Of a DNA stretch of 64,000 nt, positions 8,320 to 16,446 are shown in pieces. The position numbers were made by a program, and so were the translations under genes. Source of the stretch: an uncultured Erysipelotrichaceae bacterium (GTDB taxonomy: Bacteria > Bacillota_I > Bacilli_A > Erysipelotrichales > Erysipelotrichaceae); contig CACYNH010000009.1 of the NCBI GenBank assembly GCA_902775735.1, positions 1-64,000 on the forward strand. The letters are read 5' to 3'. The number at the start of each line of letters is the position of its first letter. Position 1 is the first letter of the stretch. The notes below the pieces were generated by a model. The model did not search any database. It worked only from the letters and a program-made list of their open reading frames with translations, and had not been told where the DNA came from.

Positions 8320-9161
8320 AAGAGCGCGCATACGCAAAAATCAATCTCTGCCTGGATGTTGTCGGCAGACGCGATGACGGCTACCATGAACTCAAAATGA
8401 TCATGGTGCCGGTCAATTTCTACGATATTCTGGAAATGAATTTCGCAGATGAAACCTCACTGGCGTTAAACCGCAGCTACCTGCCGGTCAATGAGAAGAA
8501 CACGATCATTAAGGCAATCCGTGTGATGCAGGAACGCTATGGCGTCATGGCTGAATTTGCCTGCAGTCTGTCCAAGCACATTCCGACCAGGGCAGGCTTG
8601 GCGGGAGGAAGCGCGGACGCGGCTGCCGCGATCCGCATGATCAACCGCATGTGCCGGCTGAATCTGCCTCAGGAGGAGCTGATCGCAGCGGGCAAGCTGG
8701 TCGGGGCAGACGTGCCTTTCTGCATCCTGAACCGTCCGGCCCTGGTGGAAGGAATCGGCGAAAAAATCATGCCGTTCCATTGTGATCCGGATTTTGAAAT
8801 CCTGCTGGTCAAACCGCGTAAGGGCGTTTCTACAAAAGAGGCTTTCGAAATCGTCGACAGCCAGGAAAACGACCACCCCGACTGCATGGCCCTCATGAAC
8901 GCGCTGATCATGAATGATTATGAAGGCGTTGTCTCAAATCTCGGCAACAGCCTTGAACCGGCAGCGGTGCAGCTGGTCAGTGAAATCCGGGTGGTCAAGG
9001 AAAAGCTGACCGCCATGGGATTTGACGGCGTTCTGATGTCAGGCAGCGGATCCACAGTCTTCGGCATCACAAGAAACACAGAACTGCTCGATGCTTCGAT
9101 GGAGAAGCTCAGGGATGAGAAATACTTTGTCAGAAAGACGAGAATATATACGGGAGAGTAA
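8316..9161 (+). CDS. ispE: 4-diphosphocytidyl-2-C-methyl-D-erythritol kinase
   Basis: 281 residues. GHMP kinase of the MEP isoprenoid pathway, phosphorylating CDP-ME at the 2-hydroxyl. AYAKINLCLDVVGRRDDGYH at the N-terminus, the ATP loop PTRAGLAGGSADAAA near residue 90 (a mild variant of P-GAGLGGGSSDAA), and MSGSGSTVFG near 243. It shows that this organism uses the MEP rather than the mevalonate route, at least in part. Overlaps rsmA by 4 bases and precedes the uridylyltransferase by 6. Confidence 0.96.
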   Translation: MKERAYAKINLCLDVVGRRDDGYHELKMIMVPVNFYDILEMNFADETSLALNRSYLPVNEKNTIIKAIRVMQERYGVMAEFACSLSKHIPTRAGLAGGSADAAAAIRMINRMCRLNLPQEELIAAGKLVGADVPFCILNRPALVEGIGEKIMPFHCDPDFEILLVKPRKGVSTKEAFEIVDSQENDHPDCMALMNALIMNDYEGVVSNLGNSLEPAAVQLVSEIRVVKEKLTAMGFDGVLMSGSGSTVFGITRNTELLDASMEKLRDEKYFVRKTRIYTGE

Positions 9162-9167
9162 AAGACT

Positions 9168-9887
9168 ATGAGAAACGCAGTGATTATGGCCGGCGGCAAA
9201 GGCACCCGCATGAAGTCCGACCTGCCCAAGGTTCTGCACACGATCCTTGGCAAAACAATGATTGAAAGAGATTATGAATCAATCAAAGAAGCGGGCGCGG
9301 AAAGAATTGTGATTATCGTCGGCTACCGCCATGAACTGGTTGAGGAACAGATGAAGGGCTTATGCGAGTTCGCTGTTCAGGAACCGCAGCTGGGAACCGG
9401 CCACGCGGTCATGCAGGCGACGGCGTTAAAAGACGAAAAGGGACTGACCCTGGTTGCCAACGGCGACTGCCCCTGTGTCCGTCCTTCCACCTACAAGGCT
9501 CTTTATGACGCCTGCGAAGACGCCGACATGGTTATCCTGACGGCGGAACTGCCGGAAGAAAGACCCTATGGCCGTGTCATCCGCAACGCCGACGGCACTG
9601 TCAGTAAAATTGTCGAATACAAAGACGCGACAGAGGAAGAAAAGGAAGTCCGTGAAGTCAACATGGGCATTTACTGCTTCAACAACGAGTCCCTCTGGGA
9701 AGGCCTCGGCTTACTGACCAACGACAACGCCCAGCATGAATACTACATTACCGACCTGGTGGAAATCATGAACCGTCTTGGACATACAGTCAAAGCACTG
9801 ACTGCCTCTGACTGGCAGGAAGTCCAGGGCTGCAATGACAAGGCGGAACTTGCCGGGGCTGAAGAATATCTGAAAAACAGAGACTGA
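9168..9887 (+). CDS. GlmU-like N-acetylglucosamine-1-P uridylyltransferase, single domain
   Basis: 239 residues. Nucleotidyltransferase with the GlmU signature AGGKGTRMKSDLPKVLH at the N-terminus, ATPL-like GTGHAVMQA near 77 and NGDCP near 99-103 holding the metal-binding Asp; the VNMGIYCF segment is also GlmU-like. The left-handed beta-helix acetyltransferase half of normal GlmU (about 200 residues) is absent, and the frame ends cleanly at a terminator with no sign of a broken remainder. It lies where glmU lies in Bacillus, just before prs. It probably makes UDP-GlcNAc from GlcNAc-1-P, with the acetylation done by another protein; it could instead use a different sugar phosphate. Confidence 0.85.
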   Translation: MRNAVIMAGGKGTRMKSDLPKVLHTILGKTMIERDYESIKEAGAERIVIIVGYRHELVEEQMKGLCEFAVQEPQLGTGHAVMQATALKDEKGLTLVANGDCPCVRPSTYKALYDACEDADMVILTAELPEERPYGRVIRNADGTVSKIVEYKDATEEEKEVREVNMGIYCFNNESLWEGLGLLTNDNAQHEYYITDLVEIMNRLGHTVKALTASDWQEVQGCNDKAELAGAEEYLKNRD

Positions 9888-9894
9888 AAATAAC

Positions 9895-9922
9895 AAAAGC
9901 CATTCTTCATGTTTGGCTTTTT
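9895..9922 (+). terminator. terminator of the mnmE-ispE operon
   Basis: AAAAGCCA (9895-9902) pairs with TGGCTTTT (9914-9921), ending in five T. Confidence 0.75.
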
Positions 9923-9953
9923 CCACTTTTTTGAGAGATTGAGGTCCGTAACC

Positions 9954-9982
9954 TTGACGAAAGACACTAAAACTGTTTAACT
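9954..9982 (+). promoter_or_regulatory. prs promoter
   Basis: TTGACG (9954-9959), 17 bp, TTAACT (9977-9982) with TGt directly before it (extended -10). Confidence 0.6.
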
Positions 9983-10012
9983 ATAGGCGATTCAGAAGGA
10001 AAGAGGCAAAAA

Positions 10013-10987
10013 ATGATAAAGGAAGCAGTCGTATTCGCTCTTACATCAAACGTCGAACTCGCAAACGCAGTCAGTGATGAACTCGGTCTGCCGCTCGGCA
10101 AAATCAAGGTTGAACATTTCGCCGACGGTGAAATCATCGTTGAACCGCAGCAGTCCGTCCGCGGCCGTGATGTATTCATCATCCAGTCCACATGCACACC
10201 TGTTACAGAACACCTGATGGAAGTTCTTGTCTGCATCGATGCCTGCAAGCGCGCCAGTGCCGGCACCATCAACATCGTCATGCCGTACTACGGCTACGCA
10301 AGACAGGACCGCAAGGCGAAGCCCCGTCAGCCGATCACATCCAAGCTTGTCGCAAACCTGCTCGTTACAGCAGGCGCTGACCGTATCCTGACATTCGACC
10401 TGCACGCAGCCCAGATCCAGGGCTACTTCGACATTCCGATCGATGACCTGACAGCTGTTCCGATGATCGGCAAATACTTCGTTGATCAGAACTTCCCGGC
10501 TGATGAAGTCGTTGTTGTTTCACCTGACCACGGCGGCGTTGTCAGAGCCAGAAGACTGGCTGACATGCTCGACGCTCCGATCGCGATTATCGACAAGAGA
10601 AGACCGAAGCCCAACATGGTTGAGGCCCAGAACGTTATCGGCGATGTCAAAGACAAGATCTGCATTGTTGTCGACGATATCTGCGATACAGCAGGCACAC
10701 TCGTCGCCGGCTGCCAGATTCTGAAGAACTATGGCGCCAGAGACGTCTATGTCGGCATCACACACGCGATTTTCTCCCGTGACGCTCTGAACAAGATCGA
10801 AAATTCCGTCATCAAGGAAATCGTCGTCACCGACACAATCCCGATGAGTGAGGAAAAGAAAGCCCAGACCACCAAGGTCAAGGTTCTCTCCATCGCCCAC
10901 ATGGTTGCCGAGACAATCAAATCCATCGAGGAACATACACCTGTATCCCATGTGTATGAACAGTTCTCCTACGACAGCTACAAGTAA
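10013..10987 (+). CDS. prs: ribose-phosphate pyrophosphokinase
   Basis: 324 residues. It makes PRPP from ribose 5-phosphate and ATP for purine, pyrimidine, NAD, His and Trp synthesis. Visible: FADGEI near 39, the ATP loop YYGYARQDRK near 93, the HGG-containing flexible loop (SPDHGGVVRAR) and the PRPP-binding IVVDDICDTAGTL. It has its own promoter and terminator, and a codon choice richer in GTT/ACA/CGC than its neighbours, typical of a highly expressed gene. Confidence 0.97.
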   Translation: MIKEAVVFALTSNVELANAVSDELGLPLGKIKVEHFADGEIIVEPQQSVRGRDVFIIQSTCTPVTEHLMEVLVCIDACKRASAGTINIVMPYYGYARQDRKAKPRQPITSKLVANLLVTAGADRILTFDLHAAQIQGYFDIPIDDLTAVPMIGKYFVDQNFPADEVVVVSPDHGGVVRARRLADMLDAPIAIIDKRRPKPNMVEAQNVIGDVKDKICIVVDDICDTAGTLVAGCQILKNYGARDVYVGITHAIFSRDALNKIENSVIKEIVVTDTIPMSEEKKAQTTKVKVLSIAHMVAETIKSIEEHTPVSHVYEQFSYDSYK

Positions 10988-11001
10988 TCAACATCACTGA
11001 G

Positions 11002-11031
11002 GCATCCGGGTTTTATTTCCGGATGCTTTTT
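11002..11031 (+). terminator. prs terminator
   Basis: GCATCCGG (11002-11009) pairs with CCGGATGC (11019-11026), followed by five T. Confidence 0.85.
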
Positions 11032-11067
11032 CAATACGAAAAAGAGAACCTTCACAGGTTCTCCATG

Positions 11068-12219
11068 TTAACTGTTCCAGGGATTATTTGGGTCAGGGTC
11101 CGTCGGATCCCAGCCTCTTCTTTCGTCGTTTATGTCAATGGTCAGCGGCTCCGGCTTGCCCATAGGACCCGGATAGTCGAAGTCATCATAGAGTTCCACG
11201 GTTGTGCCGACCGGACAGTTTTCATAGATCCACAGCACATCCCTGACGCACAGTCTGATACAGCCCATTGAAGCGGCTGTTCCGAGTTTGTTGTATTCTT
11301 CATATTCCAGATCCGCCGGATTCTCGGAGAAGTAAGGAACAGAGTGGAACAGGATGTGGCCGACAATTCTGGTCGCGTACTGTCCGTAGACGCCGCCGAA
11401 GAGTGAGAGCCATCTGTACTGGGCGGTTGTGTTATATGTGCCAAGCGGCGTCGCGTCGCCGGTTGAGCATACCATCGCTTTATAAGGAACGGAATAATAG
11501 CCGTCTTCATCCATCGCGTAGACATTGACGACATTGAGAGCACGGTTGATGCGGATGTAATAAGGATAGCCCGCCACGCCCGGCACCGGATCAAAGTCGA
11601 GAAGAGGTCTTTCCTCCACGGTGACAGTGAAGGAAGCTTCCGCCTGATTCCCGTTAACATCCATGGCTGTTACAGTGGCTGTATACTCACCCGCCGCGGA
11701 TGAATCGAAATCTGTTGTGATCGTCCAGCTGCCTTTGTCCGCTGTTTCCGCTTTTTTCAAATCTCCGTCGACCGGGTCTTTGACGGATTCCACGTTTTCA
11801 TATGGATCAAACGGATCATCCGTATACAGAGAGACACTTTCTTCTTTCAAATGGATTTCCGGCGCTTTTGTGTCTTCCACATGGACGGTGTAGCTGAACT
11901 CTTTTTCCGCCGTTCTGCCATACGGATCTTCTTCAGAAAGGCGGACTTTCAGTTCGGAATCACCGATTGTCATAGGGTCCACGCTTCCTTCCGTCTCAAG
12001 AGTGCCTGTATTGGAGACAATGAATTTTTCCTGATCAAAGTCACTGCCGTATTCCACATTCAGCAGATCCTCATTGACCTCCAGAACCAGCGAATCCATC
12101 GTTTCCTGAAACGCTTTTGATTTCTTTGTATGGTCATAGGCGAACCAGCCGCCTCCGGCTGCCGCGATCAGCGCCGCCGCGCTGATGGTCCATATTGCCT
12201 GTTTTTTTAATCTTGCCAT
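11068..12219 (-). CDS. L,D-transpeptidase (YkuD) with Ig-like domain
   Basis: 383 residues. An N-terminal membrane anchor (about 8-27) is followed by two Ig-like extracellular repeats (about 30-220, DTKAPEI and AGEYTATVTAMDVNGN are typical) and a C-terminal YkuD domain that makes 3-3 cross-links in peptidoglycan. The catalytic Cys lies in SMGCIRL; the residue before Gly is usually His (SHGC). The upstream catalytic His is in ILFHSVPYF. The start at 12219 was chosen over a far longer frame because the anchor begins there. There is no Shine-Dalgarno; TGG-TATAAT ends 6 bases before the ATG. Confidence 0.9.
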   Translation of the reverse strand: MARLKKQAIWTISAAALIAAAGGGWFAYDHTKKSKAFQETMDSLVLEVNEDLLNVEYGSDFDQEKFIVSNTGTLETEGSVDPMTIGDSELKVRLSEEDPYGRTAEKEFSYTVHVEDTKAPEIHLKEESVSLYTDDPFDPYENVESVKDPVDGDLKKAETADKGSWTITTDFDSSAAGEYTATVTAMDVNGNQAEASFTVTVEERPLLDFDPVPGVAGYPYYIRINRALNVVNVYAMDEDGYYSVPYKAMVCSTGDATPLGTYNTTAQYRWLSLFGGVYGQYATRIVGHILFHSVPYFSENPADLEYEEYNKLGTAASMGCIRLCVRDVLWIYENCPVGTTVELYDDFDYPGPMGKPEPLTIDINDERRGWDPTDPDPNNPWNS

Positions 12220-12225
12220 GGCTGG

Positions 12226-12234
12226 ATTATACCA
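12226..12234 (-). promoter_or_regulatory. extended -10 of the L,D-transpeptidase gene, leaderless arrangement
   Basis: Minus-strand TGG-TATAAT with 6 bases to the ATG at 12219; the predicted start coincides with the start codon. Confidence 0.6.
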
Positions 12235-12313
12235 TGAGAGAGTGCATATTAAGAGAGTTGTCCATACGCTTTTGTTCTGAGGTGTTAAAATAAACAGGAC
12301 AAAGGAGTTATGT

Positions 12314-12961
12314 ATGTATTGCAAAAACTGCGGAAAAGAACTTCCGGACGAAAGTCTGTTCTGCGGATACTGCGGCGAAACCCTCGCAATTGAAGAGGAA
12401 ACGCAGCCCGTCGGGTTTGTAAAGGAACAGGCAGCCCGTCTGAAAGAGACAAAGATCAATATTTCAAAAGAGGATTTCCTGCCTCTGCTCAATATTCTGA
12501 AGAACCCGTTCGCGGAAACGGAACTGTCCCTATACGGCAGTCTGACGGTGGTCTTACTGACAGTGATTGCCTGCTGGGTTTCCTTCGGTTTCTCTTATGG
12601 AATTCTGGCGGCCATGATCCTGTGCGCCTCCACATTAACCATTCTTTATCTGGTTCAGAGGAAAGACTTCAACATGACCAAAGGCGTTTCGGGAATGGCA
12701 CAGCTGCTTCTGGTGCCTTCTGTCCTGATTCTGTTATCCGGCATCTTCGGCGTCTTCGGACTCAACGCCTTCATCATTCTGTTCAGGCTGTTCCTGCTGG
12801 CAGGAGCGATTATCTCATATCTTTACGCCATGGAACGCTACGCCTCGGAAATGAACCCCTGGCTCAAGACAGTGCTCTTCGCAATCCTGCTTTCCGTGCT
12901 GAGTGCCATTGCCCTCAGTTCACTCTCATGGGCTGTCACAAACAGCTTCATGCCTTATTAA
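12314..12961 (+). CDS. zinc-ribbon membrane protein
   Basis: 215 residues. An N-terminal double-CxxC zinc ribbon (YCKNCGKELP and FCGYCGETL, residues 2-23) is joined by a charged linker to about four or five hydrophobic spans between residues 75 and 213. Preceded by AAAGGAG. Function unknown; such proteins are common in Bacillota and are often annotated only by the zinc ribbon. It is divergent from the L,D-transpeptidase and upstream of the GH25 gene. Confidence 0.75.
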   Translation: MYCKNCGKELPDESLFCGYCGETLAIEEETQPVGFVKEQAARLKETKINISKEDFLPLLNILKNPFAETELSLYGSLTVVLLTVIACWVSFGFSYGILAAMILCASTLTILYLVQRKDFNMTKGVSGMAQLLLVPSVLILLSGIFGVFGLNAFIILFRLFLLAGAIISYLYAMERYASEMNPWLKTVLFAILLSVLSAIALSSLSWAVTNSFMPY

Positions 12962-12976
12962 GAATCTCTTATCATC

Positions 12977-13007
12977 GCTCCGCCTCCATACCAAAGGGCG
13001 GGGCTTT
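12977..13007 (+). terminator. terminator after the zinc-ribbon membrane protein
   Basis: GCTCCGCC (12977-12984) pairs with GGCGGGGC (12997-13004) with one T-G pair; a short T run follows. Confidence 0.55.
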
Positions 13008-13008
13008 C

Positions 13009-13017
13009 TGTTAAACT
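13009..13017 (+). promoter_or_regulatory. extended -10 of the GH25 gene, leaderless arrangement
   Basis: TGt-TAAACT with 7 bases to the ATG at 13025 and no Shine-Dalgarno. Confidence 0.5.
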
Positions 13018-13024
13018 GTTAAAT

Positions 13025-13879
13025 ATGTCACGACGCAGAACAACCAGAAGAAAAAAGAAAGTCAGCAGTCCGGTGGCGCTGTCGCTGATCCTCTCCATTT
13101 TACTGATTGCCCTTACGGCTCTCGGGCTGAAGCTGCGCGAGCAGGAAATCGCCCGCAATGAAATGGAAGAGCGGATGATCGAGACGCCCTATTATACAAA
13201 TACATATGACTGGGACAATGTGGAGTGGGACGGATGGTTTGCCCGTTATGAAGATGACAATTACGTCTCCATGCAGGGCATTGACGTTTCCCATCATCAG
13301 GAACAGATCGACTGGGACGCGGTCAAGGAAGCCGGCGTCGAATTCGCCATGCTGAGATGCGGATACCGCGGCTATGAAACCGGTCTGATCTTCAAAGACC
13401 AGTATTTTGACTACAACATACAGGAAGCGCAGAAAAGAGGCATCCTTGTCGGAGTCTATTTCTACTCCCAGGCCATTAATCCCGAAGAAGCCAGGGAGGA
13501 AGCGGACTTCACCCTGAAGCAGATCGAAGGCTATACCATAGATCTGCCTGTTGTCTTCGATATGGAAGAATCCGAAACCGGCGAAAACGGCAGAATCCTC
13601 TCTCTTTCCAGAGAAGAAAAAACCGAATGCGCGGTCACATTCCTGCACCGTGTGCAGAACGCCGGCTACACCCCGATGGTCTATAACAGCACCATGCTGT
13701 TTGAAGAGTTATTCATTACCGAATACCTTCAGGAGTTCGATACCTGGGTCGCGGAATACGGATCATATCCCCGCTATCCCTATGAATTCTCAATGTGGCA
13801 GTACACATCATCCGGCGAAGTTCCCGGTGTCATCGGGGATTGCGACATGGATATCATGCTGATACCTAAAAATGAGTGA
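13025..13879 (+). CDS. membrane-anchored GH25 muramidase
   Basis: 284 residues. A basic N-terminus (RRRTTRRKKK), a membrane span (about 17-37) and an extracellular GH25 domain (about 80-282) that cleaves the MurNAc-GlcNAc bond of peptidoglycan. Family signatures are GIDVSHHQEQIDW near 82, FAMLRCGYRG, VGVYFYSQA, and the catalytic VVFDMEESE with Asp and Glu. Its stop codon lies inside a bidirectional terminator shared with yigZ. Expression seems to start at the ATG itself. Confidence 0.92.
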   Translation: MSRRRTTRRKKKVSSPVALSLILSILLIALTALGLKLREQEIARNEMEERMIETPYYTNTYDWDNVEWDGWFARYEDDNYVSMQGIDVSHHQEQIDWDAVKEAGVEFAMLRCGYRGYETGLIFKDQYFDYNIQEAQKRGILVGVYFYSQAINPEEAREEADFTLKQIEGYTIDLPVVFDMEESETGENGRILSLSREEKTECAVTFLHRVQNAGYTPMVYNSTMLFEELFITEYLQEFDTWVAEYGSYPRYPYEFSMWQYTSSGEVPGVIGDCDMDIMLIPKNE

Positions 13880-13898
13880 GGAACCCCTCACTCATTTT
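13869..13898. terminator. bidirectional terminator between GH25 gene and yigZ
   Basis: AAAATGAGTGAGG (13869-13881) pairs with CCTCACTCATTTT (13886-13898), 13 perfect pairs with a 4-base loop and T runs on both strands. It overlaps both convergent stop codons. Confidence 0.9.
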
Positions 13899-14502
13899 CT
13901 ATAAGCTTTTCACGGACGACTTCCCGCAGGAATTCAGGCTCAACGGATCCCCTGGAGAAATCCCTGACCGTTTCCGCAATATCCTTGCGTTCTGTCTGGA
14001 CAACACAGGTGACTTTTTCCCCGTATTCCTGGCTGATGATGTCTGTATTGCGGCGCAGCCAGTTTTCCAGTGTGCCGGTAAGATCATAAGGATAGACAAT
14101 CTTCCATTCATCGAAAAGAACATCTTCCGTTTTTGCCGCGTGGGCCAGAGCGTCCGCCACTGCGCCTGAATAGGCTCTGATCAGACCGCCGGCTCCCAGC
14201 TTGACGCCGCCGAAGTACCTGACCACACAGGCACAGACGTCCTGGATGCCGCTTTTGCGGATGCTTTCCAGCATCGGCACGCCGGCAGTGCCGGAAGGCT
14301 CTTTGTTGTCGGAGGAACGCTGGACCATACTGTTGGGACCGCAGACATAGGCGGTGCAGACATGGGTGGCGTCAGGGAATTCCTTCCGGATATAATCAAT
14401 ATATTTTCTGGCTTCCTCTTCCGTTTCACATCTGTCCACACAGGCGATAAACCGTGAGCGGTTGATGACCGTTTCTTCTCTGTATTCTTCAAGCAGACGC
14501 AT
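13888..14502 (-). CDS. yigZ: YigZ/IMPACT family protein
   Basis: 204 residues. The IMPACT N-terminal fold is clear: SRFIACVDRCETEEEA near 14, DATHVCTAYVCG, SDNKEPSGTAGVPML and VRYFGGVKLGAGGLIRAYS. A second ferredoxin-like domain fills the C-terminus. The cellular role is poorly defined; eukaryotic IMPACT inhibits Gcn2, and bacterial members may bind ribosomes or nucleic acid. The start at 14502 follows GAAAGAGG; upstream frame extension overlaps mutL and is not credible. Confidence 0.9.
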   Translation of the reverse strand: MRLLEEYREETVINRSRFIACVDRCETEEEARKYIDYIRKEFPDATHVCTAYVCGPNSMVQRSSDNKEPSGTAGVPMLESIRKSGIQDVCACVVRYFGGVKLGAGGLIRAYSGAVADALAHAAKTEDVLFDEWKIVYPYDLTGTLENWLRRNTDIISQEYGEKVTCVVQTERKDIAETVRDFSRGSVEPEFLREVVREKLIENE

Positions 14503-14524
14503 AAAACCTCTTTCTTCAAACAAT

Positions 14525-14534
14525 ATTGTATAAT
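14525..14534. promoter_or_regulatory. overlapping divergent -10 boxes of yigZ and mutL
   Basis: Plus-strand TATAAT (14529-14534) for mutL overlaps minus-strand TACAAT (14530-14525) for yigZ by two bases inside ACAATATTGTATAAT. No good -35 boxes were found. Confidence 0.4.
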
Positions 14535-14553
14535 AAGTTGCAGGTGAATAACT

Positions 14554-16446
14554 ATGGGAAGAATTAAACAGCTTGACTCCCAGACCGCCAACATGATCGC
14601 CGCCGGCGAAGTCGTGGAAAGGCCGATGGGAGTGGTAAAGGAACTTGTGGATAACGCGATTGATGCCGGGGCAACCCGCATCGATATTTCTGTTGAGGAA
14701 GGCGGTATATCGAAAATCACCGTCAGTGACAACGGCATCGGTATGGACGCCGATGACGCCCAGATGGCTTTCCAGCGCCACGCGACTTCAAAAATCAGAA
14801 CCCAGAATGATCTGTGGTCAATCCACACACTCGGTTTCCGCGGTGAGGCGCTGCCTTCCATCGCGTCTGTTGCCAAAGTGACAATGATCACAAGCGACGG
14901 AACCGACGCCACAAAGATCGTCATCGAATATGGACAGGTTTCCTCCGTCAGTGCCTATCCCTGCAACCAGGGAACAGAAATCACGGTCGAGGGATTGTTC
15001 TACCGCACCCCGGCCAGACTCAAGCACATGCGCTCGGGCTCCTATGAGGCCTCACTGATCCAGGATGTGATAAGCCGCTTTGCCCTTTCGCATCCGGAAA
15101 TCTCGTTCCATCTGATTTCCGACGGCAGGGACGCCCTGCGCACAACCGGACAGGGCAATCTTCTTGAAGTTATCTACCAGGTGGCGGGAAGAGCGGCAGC
15201 CGAAAACGCCATCCCTGTATCATTTGAGGATTATGACTATAAAGTGACCGGCTATCTGATCAAGCCGATGATCACAAGAGCTTCCCGTTCCATGATGTAT
15301 GTGTTCCTCAACCAGAGAATGGTCAGAACATATAAACTCTACAAAGCGATTCAGGACGGCTATGAGGATTTCATCGTCAAAGGCAGATATCCTTTATGCG
15401 TCCTGCAGATTACCATGGATCCCCATCTTCTTGATGTCAATGTTCATCCTTCCAAGTGGGAGGTCAGACTTTCAAAGGAAATCCAGCTTGAATATCTGAT
15501 CAAAGACAATGTGCGCAAAGCCCTGGCCGGCACTTCACTGGCGCCGAAAGTGGAGGTCGCCCAGGCCAGACAGGAATACTATGAGCCGATCCGCTTTGAT
15601 ACAGACCAGCTGATCCGGGAAGCCGAAACAAAACAGAAGCCCCCGGGCACAAGCACAATACCGTTTGAAGCGCAGGAAGTCAGAAAACCTGAACCTGAAA
15701 AACCGGCAGAAGCGAAGCCGGAAGTCAGAGAACCTGAAGCTCAGGCACAGCCGGAAAAAGAAGAAAGCTTCTACGAGTCCATTGCCCGTGAGGCGGAAGC
15801 GGACAACGCTGTCCTGCGCCGGCTGAATGCAGAAGTCAGTGAACCAGAGAACGAATATAAACCGATTCACCAGGAATTCCCGCACATGGACGTCATCGGC
15901 CAGTTCCATGAAAAGTTCATTCTCTGCGCGGTGAAAGAAGGTCTTGCCATCATCGACCAGCACGCTGCCCAGGAACGCGTGCATTATGAAGAGTACTGTC
16001 AGAAACTCAACCAGAACCCGGTGATGATGGACTGCCTGGTGCCTCTGACCGTTCACGCGGGCAGCGATCTGGTCAGAAGGGTGGATGAGCTCAACGCGGC
16101 AGCCTCCGATCTGCATATCACCTTTGAGCCGTTCGGCCCCGATACCCTGGCGGTGCACAGTGTTCCTGCCTGGATGAAGGACATCGAGGAAATCCCGTTC
16201 CTGGAAGATGTGCTGGACCAGTTCCGCAATGACAGGGAATCGAAATACACAAGAATGGAAAAGAAACGGATCGCCACCATGGCATGCCATCATTCCATCC
16301 GCTTCAACCGCTCTCTGACCATGGATGAGATGAAAGAGGTTGTCCGCCAGCTGTCGCTGTGCGAGAATCCCTATCACTGCCCCCATGGCCGGCCGACTTA
16401 TGTCATCCTGGATGAGAAGGAACTGACAAAGGAGTTCCTGCGATGA
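14554..16446 (+). CDS. mutL: DNA mismatch repair protein MutL
   Basis: 630 residues. GHKL ATPase N-terminus with IAAGEVVERP, DNGIGM and TLGFRGEALPSI; a Glu/Pro-rich linker around 375-440; and a C-terminal dimerisation/endonuclease domain with the metal motif DQHAAQERVHYE and the late CPHGRP. The endonuclease motif indicates the nicking type of MutL. mutS is not next to it. SD GCAGGTG. Overlaps miaA by 4 bases. Confidence 0.97.
   Translation: MGRIKQLDSQTANMIAAGEVVERPMGVVKELVDNAIDAGATRIDISVEEGGISKITVSDNGIGMDADDAQMAFQRHATSKIRTQNDLWSIHTLGFRGEALPSIASVAKVTMITSDGTDATKIVIEYGQVSSVSAYPCNQGTEITVEGLFYRTPARLKHMRSGSYEASLIQDVISRFALSHPEISFHLISDGRDALRTTGQGNLLEVIYQVAGRAAAENAIPVSFEDYDYKVTGYLIKPMITRASRSMMYVFLNQRMVRTYKLYKAIQDGYEDFIVKGRYPLCVLQITMDPHLLDVNVHPSKWEVRLSKEIQLEYLIKDNVRKALAGTSLAPKVEVAQARQEYYEPIRFDTDQLIREAETKQKPPGTSTIPFEAQEVRKPEPEKPAEAKPEVREPEAQAQPEKEESFYESIAREAEADNAVLRRLNAEVSEPENEYKPIHQEFPHMDVIGQFHEKFILCAVKEGLAIIDQHAAQERVHYEEYCQKLNQNPVMMDCLVPLTVHAGSDLVRRVDELNAAASDLHITFEPFGPDTLAVHSVPAWMKDIEEIPFLEDVLDQFRNDRESKYTRMEKKRIATMACHHSIRFNRSLTMDEMKEVVRQLSLCENPYHCPHGRPTYVILDEKELTKEFLR

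Noticed and set aside
9168..9922. GlmU truncation by frameshift
   Set aside because: No acetyltransferase-like sequence follows in any frame; the terminator comes directly after the stop.
10520..10951. Antisense frames inside prs
   Set aside because: Shadows of a highly expressed gene; no start signals or domain.
13888..14781. Longer yigZ starting at 14781
   Set aside because: The extension lies within mutL coding sequence and passes through both promoters; the ATG at 14502 has GAAAGAGG before it.
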